64,000 nt of DNA from CALUVN01 sp944323595 (GCA_963931255.1 OZ006972.1:372001-436000); one strand, 5' to 3'. Shown: positions 15,448 to 24,753, counted from the stretch's first letter. The notes: generated by a model from the letters alone, not told the origin. Program-made: numbers and translations.

Positions 15448-16182
15448 TTATTCGGCTTGAGTTGTTTCAACAGCTCTGCGTTTTGGACGTCTCATACCTT
15501 TTTCTGAATTGTCTTTTGAGCTTTTTGCTTTGATGTTCTGGTCTGCTTTTTCGCCAGGCATTAAGTTACCTTTGAAAATCCAAACTTTTACACCGATTTT
15601 ACCCATTATGGTATCTGCTTCGGTAAATCCGTAATCTACGTCTGCTCTTAATGTTTGAAGAGGAATTCTTCCTTCTTTTGCCCATTCTGAACGAGCGATT
15701 TCTGCACCGCCCAAACGTCCTGATACCATAACTTTGATACCTTGAGCGCCGGCTCTCATTGTACGCTGCATAGCTTGTTTCATTGCTCTTCTGAACGCTA
15801 CACGTTTTTCGAGTTGTTGAGCAATTGCTTCTGCTACGAGTTGAGCATCTGCATCGATTCTTGCTACTTCTACAACGTTTATAATAACCGGTTTACCAAT
15901 GTGTTTTGACACATCTTGTCTCAATTCGTCAATACCTTGTCCGCCTCTGCCTACTACAATACCAGGCTTAGCTGTTACAACGGTTATTGTAATATTTTGT
16001 GCTTTTCTAGCTATTTTAATTTTGGATACGCCTGCTGCGTATAATTTTTTCTTAACGAATTTTCTGATTTTAGCATCTTCTGCTACAAATTGGCCGTAAT
16101 CTCTAATCTTAGCAAACCATGTGCTTGCCCAAGGTTGAATTATGCCTACTCTAAATCCGGTTGGATGTGTTTTTTGTCCCAT
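15448..16182 (-). CDS. rpsC: 30S ribosomal protein S3
   Basis: A 244-residue protein with the N-terminal MGQKTHPTGFRVGI, the KH type II motif (VVGRGGQGIDELRQDV) and the C-terminal domain GIKVMVSGRLGGAEIARSEWAKEGRIPLQTLRADVDYG. The C-terminal tail after about residue 215 is basic and lineage-variable. S3 lines the mRNA entry tunnel. Confidence 0.97.
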   Translation of the reverse strand: MGQKTHPTGFRVGIIQPWASTWFAKIRDYGQFVAEDAKIRKFVKKKLYAAGVSKIKIARKAQNITITVVTAKPGIVVGRGGQGIDELRQDVSKHIGKPVIINVVEVARIDADAQLVAEAIAQQLEKRVAFRRAMKQAMQRTMRAGAQGIKVMVSGRLGGAEIARSEWAKEGRIPLQTLRADVDYGFTEADTIMGKIGVKVWIFKGNLMPGEKADQNIKAKSSKDNSEKGMRRPKRRAVETTQAE

Positions 16183-16206
16183 TTTTTATACCTTTTGTTG
16201 TTACTA

Positions 16207-16548
16207 CTACTTTTTAACGATGTCACTAACTTTTAAAGTCAGGTGAGATGTACGTTTCAGTCTTTTGTAAATACGACCTTGCGCTCTAGGTTTTCCTCTT
16301 TTGTATGTTGTGCTTTCATCAGCAAAGATTTCTGAAATTTTCAAAACATCAGCTGATACGCCGTATTTTTCCTGAGCATTTGCAACAGCAGCTTTCAGAT
16401 TCTTTTCAACCACTCTTGCTGCAAAGTATGGCATAAAACGCAACATATCTTGAGCTTCAAGAACGCTTTTGCCTCTAACTTCGTTGATTACTCTGCGAAG
16501 TTTTCTTGCTGTCATTCTTATATCTGTTTGTCTTGCTTTAGCTTCCAT
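16207..16548 (-). CDS. rplV: 50S ribosomal protein L22
   Basis: A 113-residue protein with RKLRRVINEVRGKSVLEAQDMLRFMP, the AAVANAQEKYG helix and the beta-hairpin GRAPRAQGRIYKR-like segment (KPRAQGRIYKRLKRTSHLTL) that reaches into the exit tunnel. Length and place are normal. Confidence 0.96.
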   Translation of the reverse strand: MEAKARQTDIRMTARKLRRVINEVRGKSVLEAQDMLRFMPYFAARVVEKNLKAAVANAQEKYGVSADVLKISEIFADESTTYKRGKPRAQGRIYKRLKRTSHLTLKVSDIVKK

Positions 16549-16635
16549 TTTTACTTTCCTTATGTTTGTTACTTATCTCTTTTGAGATCCCGACATTCGG
16601 GATAAGTTTTCCGTTAATCAACAGATAGCGGTCAC

Positions 16636-16917
16636 TTATTTTCTTTTTGCGGTTTTATCAGAACCTGCGTGCCCTTTGAATAATCTTGTAGGGGCAAACT
16701 CACCAAGTTTGTGTCCGATCATTTGCTCGGTTACATATACAGGAACGTGAGTTTTCCCGTTGTGAACCGCAATTGTATGCCCTAACATATCAGGGATAAT
16801 CATTGACGCTCTTGACCAAGTTTTAATAACTTTATGTTCTGAGTTCGCATTCATTTTTTCGATTTTCTTTTGTAGAGATTCTTCTACATATGGGCCTTTT
16901 TTTAATGAACGTGCCAT
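16636..16917 (-). CDS. rpsS: 30S ribosomal protein S19
   Basis: A 93-residue protein, MARSLKKGPYVEESLQKKIEKM, with KTWSRASMIIPDMLGHTIAVHNGKTHVPVYVTEQMIGHKLGEFAPTRLF, the whole family core. It contacts the A-site and bridge B1. The spacer before it holds a short hairpin (ATCCCGA/TCGGGAT near 16587-16603). Confidence 0.97.
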   Translation of the reverse strand: MARSLKKGPYVEESLQKKIEKMNANSEHKVIKTWSRASMIIPDMLGHTIAVHNGKTHVPVYVTEQMIGHKLGEFAPTRLFKGHAGSDKTAKRK

Positions 16918-17031
16918 TAATTTCTCCTTTTAATTGTTTTTGTTTTGTATTTATGAAAGGCTTGCTCGTTCTTGTTTTGGAGATTCGGGCGGCACCTGAG
17001 CACTCGCCCGATATCCTCTAACTAACTTGCC

Positions 17032-17859
17032 TTATTTTTTTCTTCTTCTAACTATTAATTTATCAGAAGCTTTATTAACTTTTCTGGTCTTTTGACCGAG
17101 AGCCGGTTTACCCCAAGGTGTTTTAGGGTGTCCGCCAGGACCGGTTTTACCTTCACCACCACCGTGAGGGTGATCGCAAGGGTTCATTGTAACACCACGT
17201 ACTGTTGGTCTGATACCTAAGTAACGTTTTCTTCCTGCTTTACCGATTGATAAGTTTTTGAATTCTGCATTGCCAAGAGTACCGATTGTTGCCATGCATT
17301 CTTTTCTTACCATTCTCATTTCTGATGACGGAAGTTTAATAGTTACGTAATTGCCTTCTTTAGCCATTACTTGAGCGGCATTACCAGCTGCTCTAACCAT
17401 AACACCGCCGCGTCCTGGTCTGAGTTCAATATTGTGAACAATTGTACCTAACGGGATTAAGTCTAACGGCAGCGCATTACCTACCTGTACCGGAGCTTCC
17501 GGACCTGATACAATTACGTCGCCTACATTTAAACCTTCCGGTGTAAGGATATATCTTTTTTCACCATCAGCATAAAATACTAATGAAATTCTAACGTTTC
17601 TGTTCGGATCGTATTCAATTGTTTTAACAGTTGCCGGTACGCCGAATTTATCACGTTTGAAATCTATGATACGGTAAGTTCTTTTTACACCGCCGCCTTT
17701 GTGACGACATGTAATTCTACCTGTATTATTTCTTCCTGCTGTTCTTTTCAATGTTTTTAACAATGATTTTTCAGGAGTTGTAGAAGTGATTTCTTGGTAA
17801 TCACTCTTTGTCATACCTCTTTGTCCCGGAGATGTCGGATTAATTTTTCTTATTGCCAT
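17032..17859 (-). CDS. rplB: 50S ribosomal protein L2
   Basis: A 275-residue protein with TGRITCRHKGGGVKRTYRIIDFKRDK, the central GRGGVMVRAAGNAAQVMAKEGNYVTIKLPS and the C-terminal RGVTMNPCDHPHGGGEGKTGPGGHPKTPWGKPALG, including the conserved His near the peptidyl transferase centre. The spacer to rpsS (16918-17031) contains a hairpin, TCGGGCG/CGCCCGA. Confidence 0.97.
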   Translation of the reverse strand: MAIRKINPTSPGQRGMTKSDYQEITSTTPEKSLLKTLKRTAGRNNTGRITCRHKGGGVKRTYRIIDFKRDKFGVPATVKTIEYDPNRNVRISLVFYADGEKRYILTPEGLNVGDVIVSGPEAPVQVGNALPLDLIPLGTIVHNIELRPGRGGVMVRAAGNAAQVMAKEGNYVTIKLPSSEMRMVRKECMATIGTLGNAEFKNLSIGKAGRKRYLGIRPTVRGVTMNPCDHPHGGGEGKTGPGGHPKTPWGKPALGQKTRKVNKASDKLIVRRRKK

Positions 17860-17964
17860 TTTTATTTTCTCCTTTAGTTGGCTTTATTTGTAAGTTCTGG
17901 GACATATGCCTTACGCCCCTTTATAAATTTAACCGCGCCCGATAACGGGTTTGGTAAAATTTAA

Positions 17965-18273
17965 TTAAACTCCGATGAGTTCTTCAATCGGATCGCCTTC
18001 GATTGTTACGATGGCTTTTTTGCTTGAATCAGTTCTGCCGAATTTATAACCCATTCTTTTTTCATGAGACGGCATATAAACTGTTCTTACTTTTTTAACT
18101 TTTCTTCCAGGAAAAGCGAGTTCAACTGCTTTTGCAATTTCAATTTTTGTTGCATCTTGCTGAACTTCAAAAGTGTATTGTCCTAATGATGTTGCACCTA
18201 CTGATTTTTCAGTGATAATAGGCTTTTTGATTACATCATATAATTTTTCTGTGTTTGTTCTGTCTTTACTCAT
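17965..18273 (-). CDS. rplW: 50S ribosomal protein L23
   Basis: A 102-residue protein with DVIKKPIITEKS at the start and the strands QYTFEVQQDATKIEIAKAVELAFPGRKVKKVRTV, both family hallmarks. L23 sits at the tunnel exit and docks trigger factor and SRP. Its start coincides with the end of rplD (1-bp overlap). Confidence 0.96.
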   Translation of the reverse strand: MSKDRTNTEKLYDVIKKPIITEKSVGATSLGQYTFEVQQDATKIEIAKAVELAFPGRKVKKVRTVYMPSHEKRMGYKFGRTDSSKKAIVTIEGDPIEELIGV

Positions 18274-18899
18274 TATTGCAGCCTTTCTGTTATTTCATTA
18301 ACAGCAGATTCGGTAATGATTACAGAATCAGCTTCCAGTAAATCTTTCACATTTAAGTTTGACGGAAGAAGCAATTTGACGCTCGGAATGTTTCTTGCCG
18401 CCAATTCAAGATAATTGTTTTCTGCAGCTTTTGTATCGGCAACGATTAAAATTTTGCCAGAAACATTCAATGCTTTCAAAGCGCTAACCATCAATTTTGT
18501 TTTAGGTTCTGCTATTGTTGAGAAGTCTTTTACAACAACTAATTGGTCTTGTCTTGCTGACAATGCAGATTTAAGAGCCAATTTTCTTGCTTTTTGCGGC
18601 ATATTGAAACTATAATCTCTTGGTTTTGGTCCAAAGATTACGCCACCGCCTGCAAACAATGGAGAACGAAGTGAACCTGCTCTTGCGCGGCCTGTTCCTT
18701 TTTGTTTCCATGGTTTTCTGCCGCCGCCAGATACTTCTGCTCTTGTTTTAGCGCAAGCAGAACCTTGACGGGCGTTGTTAAGTTGTCTTCTCAAAGCTAA
18801 ATGCATTACGTGCAAATTTGGTTCAACACCGAAAACGTTTTCGTTTAAAGTGATTTCGCCTAATTTTTCACCATTTGTATTTAAAATTTCTTTTGACAT
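18273..18899 (-). CDS. rplD: 50S ribosomal protein L4
   Basis: A 208-residue protein with the conserved RQGSACAKTRAEVSGGGRKPWKQKGTGRARAGSLRSPLFAGGGVIFGP loop that enters the tunnel, and the C-terminal Rossmann-like half (KILIVAD, IPSVKLLLPSNLNVKDLLEADSVIITESAV). In some bacteria L4 represses its own operon; I cannot see that mechanism here. Confidence 0.96.
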   Translation of the reverse strand: MSKEILNTNGEKLGEITLNENVFGVEPNLHVMHLALRRQLNNARQGSACAKTRAEVSGGGRKPWKQKGTGRARAGSLRSPLFAGGGVIFGPKPRDYSFNMPQKARKLALKSALSARQDQLVVVKDFSTIAEPKTKLMVSALKALNVSGKILIVADTKAAENNYLELAARNIPSVKLLLPSNLNVKDLLEADSVIITESAVNEITERLQ

Positions 18900-19052
18900 T
18901 TTTGTTTTCCCTTTTATTCTAACTACTGCCTGTTACCCCTTTCGGACTTATCCGTTTTATATGGCAACTCGGGATTTTTAAAACTTTTCTGTTTGTCTTG
19001 GATTATTGGACGTGCGGGTGACTTCGTCACGCGGCGCACTTGCCAAAATCCG

Positions 19053-19688
19053 CTAGTTCCATTTAGTTCTTGTAGGAACGATTGTTACCAATCTGCCTTC
19101 GCAGCCAGGAACTGAACCTTTTACCAGAACTAAGCTGTTTGCTGCATCTACTTTAACCAATTTCAATTTAGAAATTGTAACTCTTTCGTTGCCCATGTTA
19201 CCTGCCATTCTTTTGCCTTTGATAACACGGCTAGGAGTTGTACCTGCACCTATTGAACCAGGTTCTCTGTGGTTTTTAGAACCGTGAGCCATAGGTCCTC
19301 TTCCAAAGTTCCATCTTTTTACTGTACCCTGGAAGCCTTTTCCTATTGATTTTCCTGTTACGTCAACTTTTTCTACATTATCTAAAACTGATAATTCGAT
19401 TTTGTCGCCAACTTTGTAATCTTGAGGATTATCAACTCTGAATTCTTGAAGATGTCTGAAATTTTCAAGATTATTTTTCTTAAAGTGACCGATTTGAGCT
19501 TTTGTCAAATGTTTTTCTTTTGCTGCTACTGTACCGACTTGAATTGCGTTATAGCCGTCAGTTTCAACAGTTTTTACCTGAGTAACAACAATCGGGTCTA
19601 CTTTAATAACAGTTACGGGTATAGCCAAACCTTGTTCGTCAAAGATTTGGGTCATTCCCAGTTTTTTTCCTATTACACCTAGTGTCAT
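19053..19688 (-). CDS. rplC: 50S ribosomal protein L3
   Basis: A 211-residue protein starting MTLGVIGKKLGMTQIFDEQG, with GKSIGKGFQGTVKRWNFGRGPMAHGSKNHREPGSIGAGTTPSRVIKGKRMAGNMGNERVT, the L3 core with the methylated-Gln region. The 153-bp spacer to rplD contains GTGACTTCGTCAC, a small hairpin with a TTCG loop. Confidence 0.97.
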   Translation of the reverse strand: MTLGVIGKKLGMTQIFDEQGLAIPVTVIKVDPIVVTQVKTVETDGYNAIQVGTVAAKEKHLTKAQIGHFKKNNLENFRHLQEFRVDNPQDYKVGDKIELSVLDNVEKVDVTGKSIGKGFQGTVKRWNFGRGPMAHGSKNHREPGSIGAGTTPSRVIKGKRMAGNMGNERVTISKLKLVKVDAANSLVLVKGSVPGCEGRLVTIVPTRTKWN

Positions 19689-19889
19689 ATTCTACCTTTC
19701 TAGCTCGCCCTACTTGATGCGGACACATTCCGCCTCTGTTTCGGGTTTGCATTTTCTCTTGCGAGCGCTACGTGCTTGCTTTGTCCTTTTACCTTCAGGG
19801 GACTTTCACCCCTCATACCTCTATCGGGTATGTCGTAGATCACATTATATGCATAATGCTTATTAAATTTTCAACTTTCCGGTTCGAAA

Positions 19890-20207
19890 TTACAATTTAA
19901 CTTCGATATCTACACCGGCAGGTAAATCTAATCTACTTAACTCTTCAGTTGTCTGTTGAGTCGGATCGTATATATCAATTATACGTTTATGTGTTCTCAA
20001 TTCAAAGTGTTCACGAGATTTTTTATCAACGTGCGGTGAACGAAGAACGCAATATATACGTCTTTTTGTAGGTAAAGGAATCGGGCCTGCAACTGTTGCG
20101 TCAGTTCTTTTTGCGGTTTCTACGATTTTGTCTGAAGATACATCGATTAATTTGTGGTCGTATGCTTTCAAACAAACTCTGATTCTTTGTCTTTTTGTGC
20201 TTGCCAT
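19890..20207 (-). CDS. rpsJ: 30S ribosomal protein S10
   Basis: The ATG at 20207 with ribosome binding site AAGGAATAAAA gives 105 residues, MASTKRQRIRVCLKAYDHKLID; an upstream start would add 48 residues of untranslated leader. It contains VAGPIPLPTKRRIYCVLRSPHVDKKSREHFELRTHKRIIDI, the standard S10 core. S10 also serves as NusE in antitermination. It is the first gene of the operon, with a 201-bp spacer before rplC. Confidence 0.96.
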   Translation of the reverse strand: MASTKRQRIRVCLKAYDHKLIDVSSDKIVETAKRTDATVAGPIPLPTKRRIYCVLRSPHVDKKSREHFELRTHKRIIDIYDPTQQTTEELSRLDLPAGVDIEVKL

Positions 20208-20335
20208 TTTTATTCCTTTTCTTTTTTGTATAACTACACTCGAAAGAATACCGGCATTTTCTGCCTCTTTCTGCTTGAAATTCGCTATTCTATAATATTT
20301 CGGGTATTTGAAATCACTATATTCCAAGCATAACA

Positions 20336-20364
20336 ATAGTAAGATAAACAAATTTAGCTGTCAA
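20336..20364 (-). promoter_or_regulatory. S10 operon promoter
   Basis: On the minus strand TTGACA (20364-20359), 17 bp and TACTAT (20341-20336) form a near-consensus sigma-70 promoter. Transcription would start near 20329 and leave a leader of about 120 nt before rpsJ, long enough for leader-based control, though no known element is recognisable. Confidence 0.7.
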
Positions 20365-20491
20365 CATAATATTTTATCTATTGTATACTTTTTGTAACAT
20401 GTATTTGTAAAATTTTATTAAGACAATGGCAATTTTGATAAAAAATTTTTTTTAATTAAATTATATAGACAAATAAAGAATCGAGGATGTA

Positions 20492-22387
20492 GTGACAGAG
20501 CTTTCAGTAGACAAAAATAATGCCGGTCTTACATACGTGCTTGCAAATTACGCACAAAGTGTAAACGGCGGTGAAAAGGTAAAACTTACAAGAAAACAAT
20601 GGGCAAGTGTTATGGCAAAAGTTGCCGAGTTAAATGCCAGAAGAGATAACGATAATAAAATATTCTCCGGCGGCTCAAACTTCAATGGTCCAACAAATAA
20701 AAATTTTATTGTACATGGAGACAAAGTAAATTTTACAGAAGATGAATTACGTATAATTTTAAACGAAATGGGTATTGATAACATTAAGGGGCTGAGTGTA
20801 GAAAGCACAGCAAAAAATGAACCCGAAATACCGGAATTGACCGCAATGCCGCCACGGCTTGAAGTAGCTGAAACGGATTTAAGTTCACTTGTTGCAAAAG
20901 ATAATCTTTTTGCAAGAAGTCTAACTTTATCAACCCCTAAAGCCATTGAGGTTGATTATACTCTTACAACAGCATCTCAAAAGGAGAATGACAGCGCACC
21001 GTCAGAATTTCCGACACAAAGCGATGTCCATACACCGTTAGAACACTCAAAAGAAGTAAAACATCCTGAGTTATCAGATAATGACAATGAACTCATAGCT
21101 GATTACACACCACAGCCGGCTGCAGGCAGTAAAACAGGAAGTGAACCGTCTGCAATACCGCAGGTAAGCACTTCTGAGGTTCCGACTAAACAAGTAGATG
21201 AAGTTGAGCAACAAACATTGCCAACTAACGATGATACATTTATAGACGATTACGCGCCACAGCCGGCGGCAGGTCACAAAACAGGAACTAAGCCGACAGA
21301 CTTACCTGCAGCAAATATGCCAGCAGCAGCAACCCCAGGATCTGAACAAATGCCAACACCAACCATACCACAATTAGAGGATGATGGGCAAACTCCAGCA
21401 GAGAAAAAAGACTTTTTAGCTTTACTCAATAATGGTAAAGGAAATACTCCTGAGTCAGATTCACCAAAAGATAAAAACGCCGATACTACACCGGCGCCGG
21501 CTACCACAGAATTGCCGAGAGCTTTTGCACGCAGACACGGAATTCATCAGCCTGGAGATAGCAGCTATGACAACACTGTGAATTTAAAATTTAGAGAAAC
21601 TACTTCAACATTTGAGGTTAAAGAATTAAAAAAACAAGACCTGAAGATTTCCAGAATAGGTGATGATACAATGACAATTGATGTCTTCAACAAAAAAGGG
21701 GAACTCATTGCGAAAAGAGTTGACGGGCAATTTATTATCAATAATGAAATTGTAAGTGAAGAAGAATTTAACAAATTTGTAAATAAAAAAGGCAGAACTA
21801 TTAATGTAACAGCTCAAACTCCTATATTTGATGAAAAAATGCCTACAAGTATAGTCGATTCTCTGGCTATTGCAACACCACTTGAAGTTGCAGATCTTAA
21901 ACCAATACCAATACCTGTCAAGAAGTTGCCTTTTGAAATATCTGGGACACCTGTAAAAGTATCTAATAAACAAATTCAGACTTATGTAAAACAGGCAGCT
22001 CAAAAATATGGTGTTGATGAACTCCTAATTCTTGCGGTCATTAAAAAAGAATCAGGATTCCGGAATAATCAGAAATCTCATGCCGGTGCTATGGGATTAA
22101 TGCAGCTTATGCCTGCAACCGCAAAAGGTCTCGGAATTAAAAATCCGTGGGATCCAAAAGAAAATATAGAAGGCGGTGTTCGATTTCTAAAAACATTGCT
22201 CGATTACTATGAGGGTGATATTATGCTTGCACTCGCTGGCTATAACTATGGGATGGGCAACGTAAATGAAAGACTTGCAGGCAAGCCGCGTGATATTCGC
22301 TCAATATATAACAGCCTGCCAAGAGAAACTCGCCATTATGTTCAAAAAGTCTATTCAGATTATATAGCTTCGCGTCAAAATGTATAA
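20492..22387 (+). CDS. lytic transglycosylase (SLT domain) with long repeat-bearing N-terminal region
   Basis: A 631-residue protein starting with GTG (20492), with GAGG five bases upstream. The C-terminal 130 residues are an SLT/goose-lysozyme-like domain: YVKQAAQKYGVDELLILAVIKKESGF (catalytic Glu in KKES), HAGAMGLMQLMPATA and LALAGYNYGMGNV. The first 470 residues are low-complexity and rich in Pro, Thr and Glu, with an imperfect duplication (ADYTPQPAAGSKTGSEP and DDYAPQPAAGHKTGTKP). No signal peptide is visible, so export must use another route, possibly the flagellar-type apparatus, which often uses such muramidases. It is divergent from the S10 operon. Confidence 0.8.
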   Translation: MTELSVDKNNAGLTYVLANYAQSVNGGEKVKLTRKQWASVMAKVAELNARRDNDNKIFSGGSNFNGPTNKNFIVHGDKVNFTEDELRIILNEMGIDNIKGLSVESTAKNEPEIPELTAMPPRLEVAETDLSSLVAKDNLFARSLTLSTPKAIEVDYTLTTASQKENDSAPSEFPTQSDVHTPLEHSKEVKHPELSDNDNELIADYTPQPAAGSKTGSEPSAIPQVSTSEVPTKQVDEVEQQTLPTNDDTFIDDYAPQPAAGHKTGTKPTDLPAANMPAAATPGSEQMPTPTIPQLEDDGQTPAEKKDFLALLNNGKGNTPESDSPKDKNADTTPAPATTELPRAFARRHGIHQPGDSSYDNTVNLKFRETTSTFEVKELKKQDLKISRIGDDTMTIDVFNKKGELIAKRVDGQFIINNEIVSEEEFNKFVNKKGRTINVTAQTPIFDEKMPTSIVDSLAIATPLEVADLKPIPIPVKKLPFEISGTPVKVSNKQIQTYVKQAAQKYGVDELLILAVIKKESGFRNNQKSHAGAMGLMQLMPATAKGLGIKNPWDPKENIEGGVRFLKTLLDYYEGDIMLALAGYNYGMGNVNERLAGKPRDIRSIYNSLPRETRHYVQKVYSDYIASRQNV

Positions 22388-22392
22388 ATAAA

Positions 22393-22426
22393 AGCCCTTT
22401 CCTTTTTAGAAAGGGCTCTTATTTTT
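22393..22426 (+). terminator. terminator after the transglycosylase gene
   Basis: AGCCCTTTC (22393-22401) pairs with GAAAGGGCT (22409-22417) around CTTTTTA and is followed by CTTATTTTT. It lies between convergent genes. Confidence 0.8.
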
Positions 22427-22443
22427 AGTCGATTTTCTATTTA

Positions 22444-22965
22444 CTATTTTTTCTTATTTTTAGGATTGCATTTTTCACACTTACCGCAATCACAGGCGTC
22501 GTTTTCAAATTCATCTTCATCATCTGAATCATCATCCGAGTCATCTTCGACAGAAAGTTCTTCTTCGTCGTCTGCGGTTTCATCTGAACTTTCTTCTGCG
22601 TCAGTATTGTCAGAATCTTCTTCCGTCTCTTCTGTTTTTTCATCAGAAGCTTCATCTTCTGCTGTAATTTCAGATTCTTCTTTAGCTCTCAATACAGGGA
22701 TTGAAAGCATCAATGCCATTTGATCGCCTTCCTGTTCAAGATTTAATTCAAGAGCTTCCTTATCCATTTCTACATATTTAGAAAGCAGCTCGATGAGTTC
22801 TTTTCTCATTTTTTCCATTAATTCAGGCGTAAGATTTGTTCTATCCTGCATCAGAACTACACGTAGACGGTTACGTGCGACATCTTTGGAACTTTCTTCC
22901 GCTTCTTCGGTACGACGGAAAAATCCGATTACTTTATTATAGAATTCTGCAAAAATATCTTTCAT
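22444..22965 (-). CDS. minE: MinE topological specificity factor with long acidic tail
   Basis: The ATG at 22965, with GGAG upstream, gives 173 residues. Residues 1-90 are MinE: MKDIFAEFYNKVIGFF (membrane-targeting and anti-MinCD helix), then RNRLRVVLMQDRTNLTPELMEKMRKELIELLSKYVEMDKEALELNLEQEGDQMALMLSIPV. MinE drives oscillation of MinCD so that division occurs at mid-cell. MinE is usually about 80-100 residues; here 80 further residues follow, almost all Glu, Asp, Ser and Thr, ending in CDCGKCEKC and a lysine-rich tip. The four cysteines could bind metal. It is the last gene of minCDE, 1 bp after minD. Confidence 0.9.
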   Translation of the reverse strand: MKDIFAEFYNKVIGFFRRTEEAEESSKDVARNRLRVVLMQDRTNLTPELMEKMRKELIELLSKYVEMDKEALELNLEQEGDQMALMLSIPVLRAKEESEITAEDEASDEKTEETEEDSDNTDAEESSDETADDEEELSVEDDSDDDSDDEDEFENDACDCGKCEKCNPKNKKK

Positions 22966-22966
22966 C

Positions 22967-23782
22967 CTACTTCTCCTTTCCAACTAAGCCAGAAAAGAAT
23001 TTCTTCACTTTTGCCATAACGCTTGTTTCTTCTTCAAGGTTAAGGAAAGGAACATCTTCGCCGATTATTCTTCTTGCAACATTATTATATGCTTTACCGG
23101 CAAGTGATTTTTCATCATTAACAATAGGTTCACCTTTGTTAGTTGATGTAATAATTCCTGTATCTTCCGGTATTATACCGATTAAGTCTGCTGACAAGAT
23201 TTCAACAACATCATCAACACTCATCATATCATTTGACTTAATCAAATTAGGACGAACTCTGTTTATGAGAAGTTTATAGGATTTAATTTCCTCTTTTGCT
23301 TCCAGAAGCCCTATAATTCTATCTGCATCACGGACAGCAGACATTTCAGGAGTTGTAACAACTATAGCTTCTGAGGCTCCTGCAACTGCATTCTGGAATC
23401 CCTGTTCTATACCGGCAGGACAATCGACAAGAATAAAATCATAATCTTTTTGCAATTCTTCGCAAATTTCTTTCAGTTGTTCTTCCGTAACAGCAGATTT
23501 ATCTCTTGTTTGCGCCGCTGCCAGCAGGCAGAGATTCGGATTTTTTTTGTCTTTTACAAGTGCTTGTTTAAGTTTGCATCTGCCTTCTACAACATCAACT
23601 ATTGTATATACGATTCTGTTTTCCAAACCGAGCAGCAGGTCAAGATTTCTTAATCCCAAGTCTGTATCAATCATAACAACTTTTTTACCCGCGCGGGCTA
23701 AAGCTGTTCCTATGTTGGCATTGGTGGTTGTCTTACCGACACCGCCTTTACCGGAAGTAATTACGATTACTCGACCACTCAT
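22967..23782 (-). CDS. minD: septum site-determining ATPase MinD
   Basis: A 271-residue ParA-type ATPase: deviant Walker A SGKGGVGKTTTNANIG near residue 10, switch I/II DTDLGLRNLDLLLGLE, and DCPAGIEQGFQNAVAGA. The C-terminal EEETSVMAKVKKFFSGLVGKEK region forms the amphipathic membrane-targeting helix. MinD recruits MinC to the membrane and is cleared by MinE. The start has AAGGAGATACC. It is 17 bp after minC. Confidence 0.96.
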   Translation of the reverse strand: MSGRVIVITSGKGGVGKTTTNANIGTALARAGKKVVMIDTDLGLRNLDLLLGLENRIVYTIVDVVEGRCKLKQALVKDKKNPNLCLLAAAQTRDKSAVTEEQLKEICEELQKDYDFILVDCPAGIEQGFQNAVAGASEAIVVTTPEMSAVRDADRIIGLLEAKEEIKSYKLLINRVRPNLIKSNDMMSVDDVVEILSADLIGIIPEDTGIITSTNKGEPIVNDEKSLAGKAYNNVARRIIGEDVPFLNLEEETSVMAKVKKFFSGLVGKEK

Positions 23783-23799
23783 GGTATCTCCTTTTTGTC

Positions 23800-24660
23800 T
23801 TATGCTTCATGTATTTTATGTATTAATATTTGTTTTCTGAATACTCTGGCTTCTTCCGGAGTAAACGTATCCGTTTTTTGGACAAACGGAATATTTACGC
23901 TGTCAGGACGACGTGCAAAAACATCGCCGATACGTAACTGAATTGCATTCATTTTAAGTGCTCTGATTTTTGTATATAAATTACCCTCGCATCCGGCGTG
24001 AGCTATTCCGCCTAAAATACCCCAGACGGTGATATCGCCTTTTGCAATAATTTCGGAGCCTGGATTAACATCACCCACAATCACAAGGTTGCCGTCAGAT
24101 TTAATACTCTGACCGGAACGAATATTTCTTTGGATATAAAGTGTAGGTAATTTTTCGGTTTCTTTTGATTTTTCAAGATATTCCTGAAGTTCTTTTTCCA
24201 ATTCTTTCATTGTTTCAGCATCAGTATCATCTTTAGCCTCTGTAACTTCCTGTGTTTCAATAGTTTGCTCTTCACCAAATTCAGAATCACCGAAAATTTT
24301 ATCAAGAGCTTTTTCAAGTTCAGGATTTACAGGTTCTTCAGGAGTAACTTCAGCAAAATCAGGTACAGGAATTTCATTATCAATAACAGAAACTTTTATA
24401 CCCAATTCTTCAGCCGCCTGTTTAGTTTCCTCTGAATTTGCGGAAATAAATTCTATATCAAAATCCATTGATTCCACAAGTGCCTTTATACTTACAAGCT
24501 GAGCTTTTTCTACAATGTTATCCCCGAATTTAATACATACACCTTTGCCTTTTGCTTCAGGAATATCAAGTATTCTGCTAAGTTCATATATCATGTCTGC
24601 GGTACGTCTTGAGTTGCTCAAGTCGACAATAAAGCCGTTTTCTACATATCCCATTTCCAT
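23800..24660 (-). CDS. minC: septum site-determining protein MinC
   Basis: A 286-residue FtsZ antagonist. The N-terminal domain (about residues 1-100) is followed by an acidic linker (residues about 105-165, rich in Glu and Thr). The C-terminal beta-helix carries the MinC signature LVIVGDVNPGSEIIAKGDITVWGILGGIAHAGCEGN. The C-terminal domain binds MinD. It is the first gene of the minCDE operon; AGGGATTAAA precedes the ATG. Confidence 0.94.
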   Translation of the reverse strand: MEMGYVENGFIVDLSNSRRTADMIYELSRILDIPEAKGKGVCIKFGDNIVEKAQLVSIKALVESMDFDIEFISANSEETKQAAEELGIKVSVIDNEIPVPDFAEVTPEEPVNPELEKALDKIFGDSEFGEEQTIETQEVTEAKDDTDAETMKELEKELQEYLEKSKETEKLPTLYIQRNIRSGQSIKSDGNLVIVGDVNPGSEIIAKGDITVWGILGGIAHAGCEGNLYTKIRALKMNAIQLRIGDVFARRPDSVNIPFVQKTDTFTPEEARVFRKQILIHKIHEA

Positions 24661-24753
24661 TTTAATCCCTTCCGAAAAAATTCATCTTATTGGGATAATA
24701 CATGAAACATTTTCAGACTGCAACGGAATATTTAGAATTGTAATGTAAAAATT

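Noticed and set aside
19870..19895. GGTTCGAAA, resembling a tRNA T-loop
   Set aside because: No acceptor stem, anticodon arm or D-arm can be built around it.
22466..22723. Serine-rich open frame on the plus strand over minE
   Set aside because: It is the antisense of the acidic GAA/GAT codons of the MinE tail; no start signal.
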